The notes: generated by a model not told the origin, from the letters alone. A stretch of DNA of 64,000 bases from M3007 sp046160625 (GCA_046160625.1 JBJXGZ010000098.1:1-64000), one strand, 5' to 3'; counted from the first letter of the stretch, positions 52,531 to 62,132 are shown. Made by a program: numbers and translations.

Positions 52531-52639
52531 TTTTTGACAGGATTAACAGGACAGACAGGATGGTGTCGGCTTCGCCGACCACAGTTTAAAGTCGGCGAAG
52601 CCGACACCATCCTGTCTGTCCTGTTAATCATGTCAAAAA
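52531..52639. repeat. Long inverted repeat, 49-bp arms
   Basis: Arms 52531-52579 and 52591-52639 are complementary over 49 bp with a single mismatch, around an 11-nt loop (CACAGTTTAAA). Each arm holds the inner palindrome GTCGGCTTCGCCGAC and the sequence GGATTAACAGGACAGACAGG. It lies between divergent genes (DUF885 lipoprotein and helicase). It looks like a small mobile or REP-type element. Confidence 0.93.
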
Positions 52640-52742
52640 AAGAGCGACAAATATAGTCCCGTCTTCCGCGGGCAATGAATTTTGCCGACGAGTCAGCGCT
52701 TTTGAGAAGCCATTGGCAGCTTCTGCGCATCTTTACGCCGCC

Positions 52743-54059
52743 ATGCTCAACCAACCAACACTTCAACTCAACGACGACTTTCGCCACGCCCTCGATGTGC
52801 TGGAAAAAACCGATACCCACCTGTTCATCACCGGGAAGGCGGGTACTGGAAAGAGCACCTTGCTCCAGCTTTTCCGCAATACCTCCCACAAAAAAGTGGC
52901 CGTTTTGGCTCCAACGGGCGTGGCGGCGCTGAACGTTCAAGGTCAAACGATTCACTCTTTTTTTGGTTTCCCGCCTCGCATCGTTACCCCGGGTGAGGCT
53001 TCCAGAAAAGTGACGCGCAAAGACCTGCTGCGGATTTACAAAAACCTGGAGGTGCTGGTCATTGACGAAATCTCGATGGTACGGGCAGATTTACTGGATG
53101 GCATGGACAAATTCCTGCGCGTCAATCGCGAGAACTACCGCCCTTTTGGTGGTGTGCAGGTCGTTTTTTTTGGCGATCTTTTCCAGCTCCCGCCCGTGGT
53201 AACGCGCGACCCCGTGGAGTCAGCCTATTTCAGCGAGTATTACGAAAGCCCCTATTTCTTTTCGGCGAAGATTTTTCAAGATGTTGATTTTCAATTAGAA
53301 ACCCTCGAACTTAGGAAAGTTTATCGCCAGGAATCCAGGCATTTTCTGCGGCTTTTGGAAGCCGTTCGCGTTAATGAAGTAGACTTTGACGACCTCGAAG
53401 ATTTGAATGAGCGGCATCAGCCCAGCTTTTCCGAAACCGACGGTTACATTACGCTTTGCGCCCGAAATGCCACTGCCGACAAGATCAATCAGCGCGAACT
53501 CTCTTTGCTCGAAACGCCGGAATATGAATTCATTGCCGATGTGAAAGGACAGTTTGATCCGGGTTTGTATCCCACAGATTTTGGTCTTCGCTTGCGCAAG
53601 GGGGCACAGGTCATGTTTGTCCGCAACGATTTGGAACAACGACAATTTGTTAACGGAACGATCGGCAAAATCACCCTCCTGAATCAAGACACCATAGTGG
53701 TAGAAACCGAAGAGCAGGGCGGCAAAAAACGCCGGATAGAAGTAGCTAAATCCGAATGGGAGATCATTCGTTACAAAGGAGGTGCCACCGGCGGACTTGA
53801 AACCGAGGTGGTGGGTTCATTTACGCAATATCCCTTGCGACTGGCCTGGGCAATCAGTATCCACAAAAGCCAGGGAAAGACCTTTGACCGGGTGCTCATT
53901 GATCTTGGAGCTGGAGCATTCGAGCACGGACAATTGTACGTGGCGCTTAGCCGTTGTCGCACTTTGGAAGGCGTAGTGCTCCGAAACCGCATTCGCCCGC
54001 AGGATGTGATTACGGATGAGCGGGTGGTGGAATTTTATGAGGGGATGTTCAGGGGGTAA
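52743..54059 (+). CDS. PIF1/RecD-like ATP-dependent DNA helicase
   Basis: The 438-residue superfamily-1 helicase has Walker A GKAGTGKST (31-39), Walker B VLVIDEISMV, the GDLFQLPPV motif III, and the C-terminal motifs WAISIHKSQGKTFD and YVALSRCR. It unwinds DNA 5' to 3' in the described family. I used the ATG at 52743; a longer frame has no ATG-supported start. The gene ends next to the second copy of the window's GCAACG repeat. Confidence 0.92.
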   Translation: MLNQPTLQLNDDFRHALDVLEKTDTHLFITGKAGTGKSTLLQLFRNTSHKKVAVLAPTGVAALNVQGQTIHSFFGFPPRIVTPGEASRKVTRKDLLRIYKNLEVLVIDEISMVRADLLDGMDKFLRVNRENYRPFGGVQVVFFGDLFQLPPVVTRDPVESAYFSEYYESPYFFSAKIFQDVDFQLETLELRKVYRQESRHFLRLLEAVRVNEVDFDDLEDLNERHQPSFSETDGYITLCARNATADKINQRELSLLETPEYEFIADVKGQFDPGLYPTDFGLRLRKGAQVMFVRNDLEQRQFVNGTIGKITLLNQDTIVVETEEQGGKKRRIEVAKSEWEIIRYKGGATGGLETEVVGSFTQYPLRLAWAISIHKSQGKTFDRVLIDLGAGAFEHGQLYVALSRCRTLEGVVLRNRIRPQDVITDERVVEFYEGMFRG

Positions 54060-54067
54060 ATATTTGA

Positions 54068-54143
54068 AAAATTTCACGCAACGCCGCAACGTTTAATGTT
54101 CATGATTGTCAAAACGTTGCGTCGTTGCGTCGTTGCGTGAAAT
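54068..54143. repeat. Hairpin copy of the GCAACG repeat
   Basis: ATTTCACGCAACGCCGCAACG faces CGTTGCGTCGTTGCGTCG and TTGCGTGAAAT in opposite orientation. These are the same motifs as in the arrays at 1-723, so this is a dispersed element. Confidence 0.88.
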
Positions 54144-54163
54144 AAACTTTTCTGAGTAACACA

Positions 54164-55438
54164 ATGGGTAGCATGAATGACTTGAAAATTCGCAAGCAAT
54201 TCCGTCAGTTGGCGTGGATGATACTCTTGCTCGTCCCTCAAATACATTTTGCACAAAGTAGCCATTACCTGCCAGACCCAAGTTACAACCCTTTGAAAGT
54301 CAGGGTTAACTTGATTATACTCCAGCGTGAGGATGGTTCCGGTAATTTCCAGGACAATCCTGCCGACCATACCTTTCTCCAGAACATGATCCGGGTGACG
54401 AATGAGGTTTTCGCAAACCTGGTGAACAGAAACGAGGAGTATTATCCTGGGCAAAATCTGCCGTTTTTGTCCAATGCCAAGGTTGAGATAGTGCCAAATA
54501 TTATCTTCAAAAAGTATGAATTTGGTTGGAACAACCGAAATGACACCAACCATTCCGGAGTGCCCTATTTGTCGGGCTGGTATTTGGATTATCTGGATAA
54601 CCAAATCTATGGTGACACCGCCTTGCCAAAGGCCATCAACTTATATTTCTCGAATGACGGACAACTTCACAGGGAAATGGTCGTGTTGGGTACAACAACC
54701 GATTACGACAAACGCATCTTTTTTAAACAACATGCTGCCAGCGAAATACCAGTATTGAATTCCAGGGTACAACCTTATGGTAAATACCATTCTATGCGTT
54801 GCCATATTGGCAATGTCTGGCTAAAACTCTGGTGGAAACGCAATGTGCTGCACGAGCCAGACTGGACGATGGAATATGAAGTAGGCGAAAGTATTGCCCA
54901 CGAATTGGGACACCTTTTTGGGCTTGGGCACACTTCAGAAAACCATTTACATTCCATAATGCGTACCAGTTTTGGAGGCATGCACGATTATATGACCACC
55001 CAGGAAATTGCCAGAGTTCATCAAACTTTTAGCCTTTATCCATCTTTATGGCAGTTTGTGGAAGGAGATTTTACGTACGGTAGCACATCCGCAGATTTGG
55101 TCGTGTCAACGGAGGAAACATGGAATTCGAACAGGCGGCTTTATGCCAATGTTTTAGTCAAAACAGGGGCTGTCTTAACCATCACCAGCGAAATTTTAAT
55201 GCCGAATTCAGGTGCCATCGTGGTGGAACAAGGGGCTACCTTGATAATAGATGGAGGCATCGTCAGGCGTTTTGATACCCCTGCACCGGATGCCTTCGAA
55301 GGCGAGCCGCAGGAGGAAACCCAAACCATAAAGTCGCCGTACCTTGATTATGTGGGCGATACAGGTCAAGCAGGAACAATCATTTTGAAAGGAAATGGCA
55401 AAATAGATGGGGCGGTTCTCGGTTTAAATAAATACTAG
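54164..55438 (+). CDS. Secreted metzincin-type zinc metallopeptidase
   Basis: The 424-residue protein has a signal peptide after a basic start (ending HFAQ) and the zinc motif HELGHLFGLGH (246-256), with a Met-turn SIMRT (Met266), the mark of metzincins. The C-terminal part is a short parallel-beta-like region (VLVKTGAVLTITSEILM, AIVVEQGATLIIDGG). A T9SS tail is not recognisable: the protein ends GAVLGLNKY, so export to the periplasm or loss of a tail are both possible. It lies directly after the hairpin repeat. Confidence 0.9.
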   Translation: MGSMNDLKIRKQFRQLAWMILLLVPQIHFAQSSHYLPDPSYNPLKVRVNLIILQREDGSGNFQDNPADHTFLQNMIRVTNEVFANLVNRNEEYYPGQNLPFLSNAKVEIVPNIIFKKYEFGWNNRNDTNHSGVPYLSGWYLDYLDNQIYGDTALPKAINLYFSNDGQLHREMVVLGTTTDYDKRIFFKQHAASEIPVLNSRVQPYGKYHSMRCHIGNVWLKLWWKRNVLHEPDWTMEYEVGESIAHELGHLFGLGHTSENHLHSIMRTSFGGMHDYMTTQEIARVHQTFSLYPSLWQFVEGDFTYGSTSADLVVSTEETWNSNRRLYANVLVKTGAVLTITSEILMPNSGAIVVEQGATLIIDGGIVRRFDTPAPDAFEGEPQEETQTIKSPYLDYVGDTGQAGTIILKGNGKIDGAVLGLNKY

Positions 55439-55598
55439 TCGAGCGGGCAATGTCTATGACATATGAAGGCCATTTTGGCCGATAGTGGCAAAATTTCTCC
55501 CCGCCACTCCCAACCATCTGCGGTAAAAATCATTTCTTTGGGCAACCAAAATCACAGATTTGTATTCATCGCCCCTGCATTCAAACAAATATCCGCAC

Positions 55599-57311
55599 AT
55601 GAAAAACACTACCTGTTTACCCGTCATAGCTTTTTCGCCCGCTAAAGTCTTGACGACGTTGGGAGCGAAGGCAGGTTTGGCCCTCCTCCTGCTCTGTTTT
55701 GCAGCAGGCATTTTTGCCCAAAAAACATTGGTCGAACGCCGTCCCGGAGAAATAATCATCCAACTGGAACCGGGCGCAAATCTACAAAACACCCTTTCAG
55801 AACTCAACCGCGATGCTCCCGGGGTATTTTCTCTGAAAAGCACCTTGTCAAAGGACTGGAATATTTTTCTTCTAAATATGGAAGAAAACCAGGAAAACAA
55901 TGCTCAAATGCTTTTAATCGCCCGTCGCGCTCCAAGCATTCATACTGCCCAATGGAACCACAAAGTGCAGGAGAGATCCGTTGAACCCAACGACACCGAA
56001 TGGTGGCGACAAGGGAATATGACATTCATCAATGCCCCGGAGGTATGGGAAACTTCTACTGGAGGCCTTACACCCAATGGCGATACCATCGTAGTGGCAG
56101 TGCTTGAAAAAGGAGCCCTCCTCACACACCCCGACCTTGCCCCCAACCGTTTTTGGAATTGGAATGAAATCCCCAACAATGACGTGGATGACGATGGCAA
56201 TGGGTTTAAGGACGATTTCGGGGGCTGGAACCCGCAAACACAGGCTGACGACCTTGGGAACAAAGGGTACCATGGTACGGCAGTCTGTGGTATTATCGGG
56301 GCAAGGGGCAACAACAGCCTAGGTGTCACAGGAGTAAACTGGAATGTGAAATTGATGAACATTTCCGGCATGGAATACGAAAGCGAAATCATACAAGGCT
56401 ACGAATATGTTGGGAAAATGCGCCGATTGTACAACCAGACCAATGGTGCAAAAGGCGCTTTTGTGGTAGCAACCAATGCTTCCTTTGGTTTTGATGGAGA
56501 ACGCGCGGATGACCATCCTGTTTGGTGTGCCCTTTATGATTCCCTGGGTAAAGTAGGCATTCTGAGCGTAGGGGCTACTGCCAACGACCCAGTAGATGTG
56601 GATGTAGTGGGCGACATGCCCACCACCTGCCCAAGTGAGTATTTCATCGCTGTAACCAACATCACAAAATCAGGCATTAAAGTGCAGAGCGCGGGATTCG
56701 GCAGTATTTCCATTGACTTGGGCGCCCCAGGCATTGATACCTACTCGACCTTCAATAGTGGCGGTCCTGGAAATGACCAGCCAAGTTACAATAACATCGG
56801 TGGTTGTTCGGCGTCGGCGCCCCACGTTTCTGGTGGTATCGGATTGTTGTACAGCCTTGGTTGTGAGCCATTTACCAGCGATGCCCTTACCAGCCCAACT
56901 ACTTGTGCCCGCCGTGTTCGCGATGTGATTTTGAACAATACAGAGCCGAACTCCACCCTGGCTGGTATCACTACCACAGGCGGCCACCTTGACCTCGGCA
57001 ATGCGCTTGAAGGAGTGCGCAATATCTGCGATGGTGCCACGGTTGGCCCGCTCGAGCTACTGGAAGTGAAGATACTTCAAGGAGGAAACCGGGTGCGTAT
57101 TTATTATCAAACTCCCAGCTTTCAACCCTACGATTTCAGGGTGTTCAACATGCTGGGTCAGCAATTATTCGAAAAACAATGGATCCCAGAGCAGTTTTCT
57201 GAGAGTTATTATGACTTTGAATTCGAAACAGCCAACCTGCCACGTGGGGTATATATCTACACGATTGGAAAGGGGGATGTGATAAGATCAATAAAAATCC
57301 CAAAAATATAA
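55599..57311 (+). CDS. S8 (subtilisin-like) peptidase homologue with T9SS tail, atypical active site
   Basis: The 570-residue protein has a signal peptide (1-40), a propeptide-like region, the S8 core and a T9SS-like tail (from YDFRVFNMLGQQLF). His225 (YHGTAVCG), Asn293 (ATNASFG) and Ser404 (GGCSASAPHV) match the catalytic His, oxyanion Asn and Ser. The catalytic Asp of the DTG motif is replaced by Glu170 (VAVLEKGALLTHPDL), so activity is uncertain. It follows the metzincin gene by 160 nt. Confidence 0.88.
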   Translation: MKNTTCLPVIAFSPAKVLTTLGAKAGLALLLLCFAAGIFAQKTLVERRPGEIIIQLEPGANLQNTLSELNRDAPGVFSLKSTLSKDWNIFLLNMEENQENNAQMLLIARRAPSIHTAQWNHKVQERSVEPNDTEWWRQGNMTFINAPEVWETSTGGLTPNGDTIVVAVLEKGALLTHPDLAPNRFWNWNEIPNNDVDDDGNGFKDDFGGWNPQTQADDLGNKGYHGTAVCGIIGARGNNSLGVTGVNWNVKLMNISGMEYESEIIQGYEYVGKMRRLYNQTNGAKGAFVVATNASFGFDGERADDHPVWCALYDSLGKVGILSVGATANDPVDVDVVGDMPTTCPSEYFIAVTNITKSGIKVQSAGFGSISIDLGAPGIDTYSTFNSGGPGNDQPSYNNIGGCSASAPHVSGGIGLLYSLGCEPFTSDALTSPTTCARRVRDVILNNTEPNSTLAGITTTGGHLDLGNALEGVRNICDGATVGPLELLEVKILQGGNRVRIYYQTPSFQPYDFRVFNMLGQQLFEKQWIPEQFSESYYDFEFETANLPRGVYIYTIGKGDVIRSIKIPKI

Positions 57312-57319
57312 AAGTCAGT

Positions 57320-57351
57320 TTGGTTTTTTGGGTTGGCAAGGTTTACCTTTG
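57320..57351 (+). promoter_or_regulatory. Bacteroidota-type promoter upstream of tRNA-Arg
   Basis: A TTG at 57320-57322 and a -7 element TACCTTTG at 57344-57351 have 21 nt between them, matching the TTG/TAnnTTTG pattern; they lie 54 nt upstream of the tRNA gene. Confidence 0.6.
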
Positions 57352-57405
57352 CCGCCCGAAAACCAACAGGGTCTGCCTTCGCTTTTAAAGGTTATGGCAG
57401 ATAAA

Positions 57406-57478
57406 GGCTCCGTAGCTTAATGGATAGAGTCCCTGACTACGGATCAGGAGGTTAGAGGTTCGAGTCCTCTCGGAGTCA
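57406..57478 (+). tRNA. tRNA-Arg (anticodon ACG)
   Basis: The cloverleaf is complete: acceptor GGCTCCG with CGGAGTC, anticodon stem CCTGA/TCAGG with loop CTACGGA, and T-arm AGAGG-TTCGAGT-CCTCT. The D-arm uses wobble pairs. The 3' end does not encode CCA. Just upstream of rpmB. Confidence 0.93.
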
Positions 57479-57575
57479 CCCACTACTGTTAAGTGTTTGA
57501 GTGTGTGAGATTTATCTCGCACACTCATTTTTTGAAAGGCAGTATTATCAACTAGAACACTTAAATTTTTGTACA

Positions 57576-57839
57576 ATGTCTAGAATTTGTGATCTGACGG
57601 GGAAGAAGCCTATTACAGGCAACTACGTCTCGCACTCCAACCACAAAACGAAGCGAAGGTTTTACCCAAACCTTCAAACCAAAAAGTTTTTCATCCCGGA
57701 AACGAACGAATGGGTGACGCTTAAGGTGAGTACCAGTGCCATTCGCACCATATCCAAACTGGGCATTTACCAGTACATCAAAAAATTGGAGAAAAAAGGT
57801 GAAATCACTTACTACCCGAATGCAGCAGAAGGCTGTTAA
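57576..57839 (+). CDS. rpmB: 50S ribosomal protein L28
   Basis: The 87-residue protein has the L28 start MSRICDLTGKKPITGN, then SHSNHKTKRRFYPNLQ and a basic C-terminus. It is a large-subunit component. It is the first gene of a conserved cluster with rpmG and a DUF4295 gene. I chose the internal ATG at 57576, where the family begins. Confidence 0.97.
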   Translation: MSRICDLTGKKPITGNYVSHSNHKTKRRFYPNLQTKKFFIPETNEWVTLKVSTSAIRTISKLGIYQYIKKLEKKGEITYYPNAAEGC

Positions 57840-57865
57840 ATCACCCCATTAAAAAGTAAAATATC

Positions 57866-58054
57866 ATGGCAAAGAAAAGTAAAGGCAACCGCATTCAAGT
57901 TATTCTGGAGTGCACAGAGCACAAAACCAGCGGCTTACCCGGCACATCGCGCCACATTACCCAGAAGAATCGCAAGAATACACCCGACCGCATGGAGTTG
58001 AAAAAATACAACCCAATCATGCGGAAATATACCCTTCACCGGGAAATCAAGTAA
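57866..58054 (+). CDS. rpmG: 50S ribosomal protein L33
   Basis: The 62-residue protein (MAKKSKGNRIQVILECTEHK, then RKNTPDRMELKKYNPIMRKY) is L33. A single Cys is present at the start; the two zinc Cys pairs of the C+ form are missing, so it is the zinc-independent type. It is 26 nt after rpmB. Confidence 0.96.
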   Translation: MAKKSKGNRIQVILECTEHKTSGLPGTSRHITQKNRKNTPDRMELKKYNPIMRKYTLHREIK

Positions 58055-58088
58055 CCCACACTCTCACTACTCAAATAATTGAGGTACC

Positions 58089-58268
58089 ATGGCAAAGAAA
58101 GTCTCTAAAAACGCACGCGTCGCACAACGTGCCGCTAACGTTGGCTCCGGCAAGGACCATGTCAAAGTGGTGAAGGCCGTGAAAGACCCGGTCACGGGCA
58201 GATACACTTACAAGCAGATGATCGTTCACAAGGACAAAGTGAAAGATTTCTTCGCTGACGCGAAATAA
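58089..58268 (+). CDS. DUF4295 family protein
   Basis: A 59-residue basic frame starts MAKKVSKNARVAQRAANVGS and ends KVKDFFADAK. This is the DUF4295 protein that regularly follows rpmB and rpmG in Bacteroidota; a ribosome-associated role is likely but unknown. The gap to rpmG is 34 nt. It is short and easily missed. Confidence 0.92.
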   Translation: MAKKVSKNARVAQRAANVGSGKDHVKVVKAVKDPVTGRYTYKQMIVHKDKVKDFFADAK

Positions 58269-58351
58269 AGTCCCAAGTTGCCACGAATTGCACGAATTCA
58301 CACTAATTCGTGAAGATTTGTGGAATTAGTGGCTAAAACTGAATTAAATGC

Positions 58352-58394
58352 AGAGCCGGGGTGTGTCGCAATTGCGCGCACCCCGGCTCTTTTT
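58352..58394 (+). terminator. Rho-independent terminator after the ribosomal cluster
   Basis: AGAGCCGGGGTGTG and CGCACCCCGGCTCT form a strong stem followed by TTTTTG. It is about 84 nt after the DUF4295 stop. Confidence 0.9.
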
Positions 58395-58519
58395 GTCGAA
58401 ACCGTACACCTTAAAGTATTTGGGGATTAGTACGAACTTCCTATTCTATCTCACACCCACACAGGCATACCTTTGCTGAATAATCCGCAACTATTAAAGG
58501 CACGCCCCAATTTTTTACC

Positions 58520-59221
58520 ATGGTACCATTGCGTTTGGTTATTTTCGAGGATAACGGTGATTTCCGGGAAAGCCTGTTGCATCTGTTTCGTTTTACACGC
58601 GATGTAGAAGTCTTGGCGGCGTATCCTGATTGCTCCCAAGTACGGCAGGCTATTAGCCAACTGAAACCAGAGGTTGTATTGATGGATATTGATATGCCGG
58701 GCATGAATGGCATTGAAGCCACGGCCGTTGTCAAAGAGGTTTCGCCGAACACTCAAGTGGTAATGTTAACCGTAAGCGAGGAGGAGGATCGGATTTTTCA
58801 AGCCCTTCGGAATGGCGCAACGGGCTATCTTTTGAAAAAATCCGGCCCTGACGAACTGGTTGACAGTGTGCGTTTGGTACACAAAGGCGGATCGCCCATG
58901 AGTCCTGCCATCGCACGAAAAGTTTTGCAGTTCTTTCATTTGAACAACATATCAGCCCCAAGTGCTGCTGCAACTGTTGCTATCAGAACCATAGAAAGCG
59001 ATGATGATGGCCTTTCCACCGGACTGACGCCTCGAGAGCAAGAAATTCTCGAGGCGTTGGTGGACGGGTTGTCTTACAAGATGATTGCAGCCAAACACTT
59101 TATTAGCACAGATACGGTTAAAAACCATATCCAGGGAATCTACCGCAAGTTGCACGTCAATTCCAAAGGAGAAGCGATTAGTTATGCCTTGAAAAGGGGA
59201 ATTGCGGGGAATAACCGTTAG
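58520..59221 (+). CDS. NarL/LuxR-type response regulator
   Basis: The 233-residue protein has a receiver domain (residues 1-120, phosphoacceptor Asp56 in LMDIDMPG, ATGYLLKKS) and a C-terminal LuxR helix-turn-helix (LTPREQEILEALVDGLSYKMIAAKHFIS). No sensor kinase gene is next to it, so it is an orphan in this window. A TACCTTTG -7-like element lies 45 nt upstream at 58468-58475. Confidence 0.94.
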   Translation: MVPLRLVIFEDNGDFRESLLHLFRFTRDVEVLAAYPDCSQVRQAISQLKPEVVLMDIDMPGMNGIEATAVVKEVSPNTQVVMLTVSEEEDRIFQALRNGATGYLLKKSGPDELVDSVRLVHKGGSPMSPAIARKVLQFFHLNNISAPSAAATVAIRTIESDDDGLSTGLTPREQEILEALVDGLSYKMIAAKHFISTDTVKNHIQGIYRKLHVNSKGEAISYALKRGIAGNNR

Positions 59222-59581
59222 GAAAGTTGTTTGAAGGGTTTGAAGGGTTTGAATTGCCCAATACCCTTCATACCCCTCAAACCCTTCAAACCACCAGGAA
59301 ACAGACACTAGCCAATCAAAGCAATTGGCGGACACTATAAACAATATTTAAGGTCAAACACGTTGATTTTCCCTGCCCAAATTGTCAGTTTTGTTTTGAG
59401 GATGTAGTACAAATCAGGGCAAACACTATGACTCACGGCGAGTATGCCGCACCGGAATGGGCTAAGCAGGGTACCATTTGAAATAATCCCTTGGCCGTAT
59501 AAAGCCAAAGCCCAAGTCTATTCCGTTTTTTGCAGCCCCGATTGGCAGTATTTGCTGGTCGGGGCTGCTGCATTTGGATAT
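59222..59581. other. Non-coding gap with hairpins between convergent genes
   Basis: The first part holds an inverted repeat of TTTGAAGGG/CCCTTCAAA units (59230-59290). Near the far end GCAGCCCCGA and TCGGGGCTGC (59532-59568) form a second hairpin. Neither has a good T-tract. No gene is seen. Confidence 0.6.
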
Positions 59582-62047
59582 CTACTCCTCACCACATCCA
59601 ATCGGCTGTCCAGGTGGTATTGCAACACCGGGCGTTGGTTTGAATGCATCAGGTTTTTCCCGGAAGCGGCGCATTTGATCCAACAGGTAAGTCAGATTGG
59701 CCTGCTCATCTGTATCTGTTGTAGTAACAAACCTTTTGCTGAGTTCAATTTCCAAGGTGTTGATTTCCAATAGAATATTACCCTTTACGCTGCCAGTGGT
59801 CCCTTCAGATATGGCCAACACTAGCAGGCGGTTTAGATAAAGTTGTTGAACGATGCGTTGGAGTTCCGATTCCATGGGCGTTGAAGCTTTTTTGAGTGCA
59901 AATAGGGTTGCCCGCATACGGTGTAGCATATCTCCAACCGTAAAGGAGCGCAGCGTTCCGCGGGCTTGCTGTTCTGAAAGCCGATTGAGCCGTTCTGGCA
60001 ACAACAGCATGTCCAGGGTTAGACCAGCACTACTTGCTGCAGCCGATAAAGGATCGAAAAAGCCTCCTGTGTTACCCTTGAACATTTCCCGATCCCTGTC
60101 AAAACCAATGGGTTGTGGCGGAATCAGGTGGATAATAGATTCAGGCAAGGCCAGAAAGTTTGGTTGCAGCGTTTGCGATAAAGCATCGAAAGCTCGTTGT
60201 TGGTCGGCTTCAGAGACTGGCTTGTTGGTGGGCTGCGCATCACCACGCACTGCATAGGTGTATTGCACCCCACCGATGGATTTGGATGCTGCTTCGGTTT
60301 GGTAACGATGTGCCAGATAGAGTGGTACCAACACACGTTCCAACTCGGCCATTTCCCGGCCTTTTGGGATACTTTTTTCGCCGAAACGTTTCAATGCGTT
60401 GCTCCTGACTGCCATCAGACGCAGCAATTCATCGGTAGCGTTGGTGCCATTGTCCCAAAGGTGGGCGGTTGGGTGGGCACTATTCGGTGGGCGGGCGCCT
60501 TCGTCTGAAATATGATCCAGTCTTAGACTGGTGTTTTCCGCCAAAATCTTTTCAAGTTCGGCGTTTTCATCCAGGTTTGGAGCAAAATCCTGATAGCCAT
60601 ACAGAATGGAGCGTTTGTCCCATTCTCCAATCTTGTCGTCATAAGCATTGGAAAAATCAAGATCGCCGCTTTCTGTCAGGGTGATATACGGGTGGGGATA
60701 GTCCATCACAGAGGCGCGACCGTTGACACTGGCAGCGAAATTGTGCGCCAATCCGAGTGTGTGTCCGATCTCATGGGCTGAAAGTTGGCGCAAACGGGCC
60801 AGGGCCATTTGTTCAGAAATCGAGTCCGTATTTTGAGCGTCCTCGAATGGTGAACGCAAACCCTGTGCGATGAGGTAATCCTGCCGCACGCGCAGTGAGC
60901 CAAGTGAAACATGACCTTTAATGATTTCGCCCGTGCGCGGATCGCTGACGGCATTGCCATAACTCCACCCCCGTGTGGACCGGTGTACCCATTGGACGAG
61001 GTTAAAGCGCACGTCCATCGGGTCGGCGTCAGATGGCAACTCCTTGACAATAAATGCGTTGCGATAACCAGCAGCTTCAAAAGCCTGATTCCACCAGCGG
61101 GCTCCGTCGAACAAAGCAGACTTGACGGGCTCTGGTGCGCCTGGATCAATGTAATAAACAATTGGCTCCACTGGATCGCTGATAGCGGCGCCTGGTTCTT
61201 TCTTTTCCAATCGGTGCCGTACAATATAGCGCTGAGTAATTGGCTCGCCGATTGGCACGGAATAATCCTTCCAGGAAGTTTCAAAAAAGCCGCTTCGTGG
61301 ATCAAATCGCCGGGGCTTGTATCCATTATCAGGCAATTCGATAAAGGAATGGTGTTGCCTAACCGTCACTGCCGATGGGGTAGGGGTGACTGAACGAATG
61401 AAATCGCCGGCGGGCTTGCCTGTAAAGGTCAGTGTGGCTTCCCACTCGGAGTTTTTTGGGAAATTTTTAGTGCGTTCCAAAAACACCGCCGAACGGCTCA
61501 GATCCGTCGAGTAGACCCCTTGGTTGCTTCGGAAAAGGGTACCGCTTACATCAAGCATATCTTGCATCAAAAACGGCGTGAAATCTACCAGATAACGACC
61601 ATTTTCTTTGGCTGCCACGGTGAATCCCCAGAGCACAGACTGTGCAAAGGCTTCTTCCACAGAGCGACGTTCAAGCGCATTGGGGCTGCTTGCGCGGTAT
61701 GTGAGATTGGGCTGAATGAGCAGGATTTTGTTGCCGCTGCGGATAAATTTCACCACTCTTGAGCTGCCTATTTGCCCCCGGTCGAGTCCGATGTCATTGG
61801 AACCGACCCCGGCGGGTAAAGAGTTCACGTAGAGGAATTCCGCATCGAATTGATTGATTTCGAGCCAAATCTTGCCCGTTTTTTCATCCCACCAGAAGGG
61901 GAAGTAGCCGGGGTAAGCAATGGCGTTGCGGGTAAGGGTGGCGATGGAATCGCTCGCCAGGGGCGCAGGTTTGTGCGCCGAAAGTGGCGGGGAGCTTTTG
62001 GGGGTGCAGGCTGCGGTGAGCAGGAGCAGGAAGAAGATTGAGCGCAT
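59582..62047 (-). CDS. Large zinc-dependent metalloprotease lipoprotein
   Basis: The 821-residue protein has a lipobox LTAAC (Cys14) and, in the middle, HEIGHTLGLAH (425-435), a metzincin-type zinc site. The N-terminal part (YFPFWWDEKTGKIWLEI) and the long C-terminal helical part fit the DUF5117/DUF5118-containing zinc metalloproteases. It would act in the periplasm or at the surface. I used the ATG at 62047, which starts the signal peptide; an upstream frame would add 44 residues. Confidence 0.92.
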   Translation of the reverse strand: MRSIFFLLLLTAACTPKSSPPLSAHKPAPLASDSIATLTRNAIAYPGYFPFWWDEKTGKIWLEINQFDAEFLYVNSLPAGVGSNDIGLDRGQIGSSRVVKFIRSGNKILLIQPNLTYRASSPNALERRSVEEAFAQSVLWGFTVAAKENGRYLVDFTPFLMQDMLDVSGTLFRSNQGVYSTDLSRSAVFLERTKNFPKNSEWEATLTFTGKPAGDFIRSVTPTPSAVTVRQHHSFIELPDNGYKPRRFDPRSGFFETSWKDYSVPIGEPITQRYIVRHRLEKKEPGAAISDPVEPIVYYIDPGAPEPVKSALFDGARWWNQAFEAAGYRNAFIVKELPSDADPMDVRFNLVQWVHRSTRGWSYGNAVSDPRTGEIIKGHVSLGSLRVRQDYLIAQGLRSPFEDAQNTDSISEQMALARLRQLSAHEIGHTLGLAHNFAASVNGRASVMDYPHPYITLTESGDLDFSNAYDDKIGEWDKRSILYGYQDFAPNLDENAELEKILAENTSLRLDHISDEGARPPNSAHPTAHLWDNGTNATDELLRLMAVRSNALKRFGEKSIPKGREMAELERVLVPLYLAHRYQTEAASKSIGGVQYTYAVRGDAQPTNKPVSEADQQRAFDALSQTLQPNFLALPESIIHLIPPQPIGFDRDREMFKGNTGGFFDPLSAAASSAGLTLDMLLLPERLNRLSEQQARGTLRSFTVGDMLHRMRATLFALKKASTPMESELQRIVQQLYLNRLLVLAISEGTTGSVKGNILLEINTLEIELSKRFVTTTDTDEQANLTYLLDQMRRFREKPDAFKPTPGVAIPPGQPIGCGEE

Positions 62048-62132
62048 GTGATAGATAAAATAGGTTCGTAAAGGAAAGCAATTGGCTGTATTAGCTGGCG
62101 GGAGTTGATGCATTTTATTCACTACAACAAGC

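Noticed and set aside
57385..57576. A 63-codon frame on the minus strand across the tRNA
   Set aside because: It is antisense to tRNA-Arg; its ERTRTSNLLIRSQ peptide is a known tRNA artefact.
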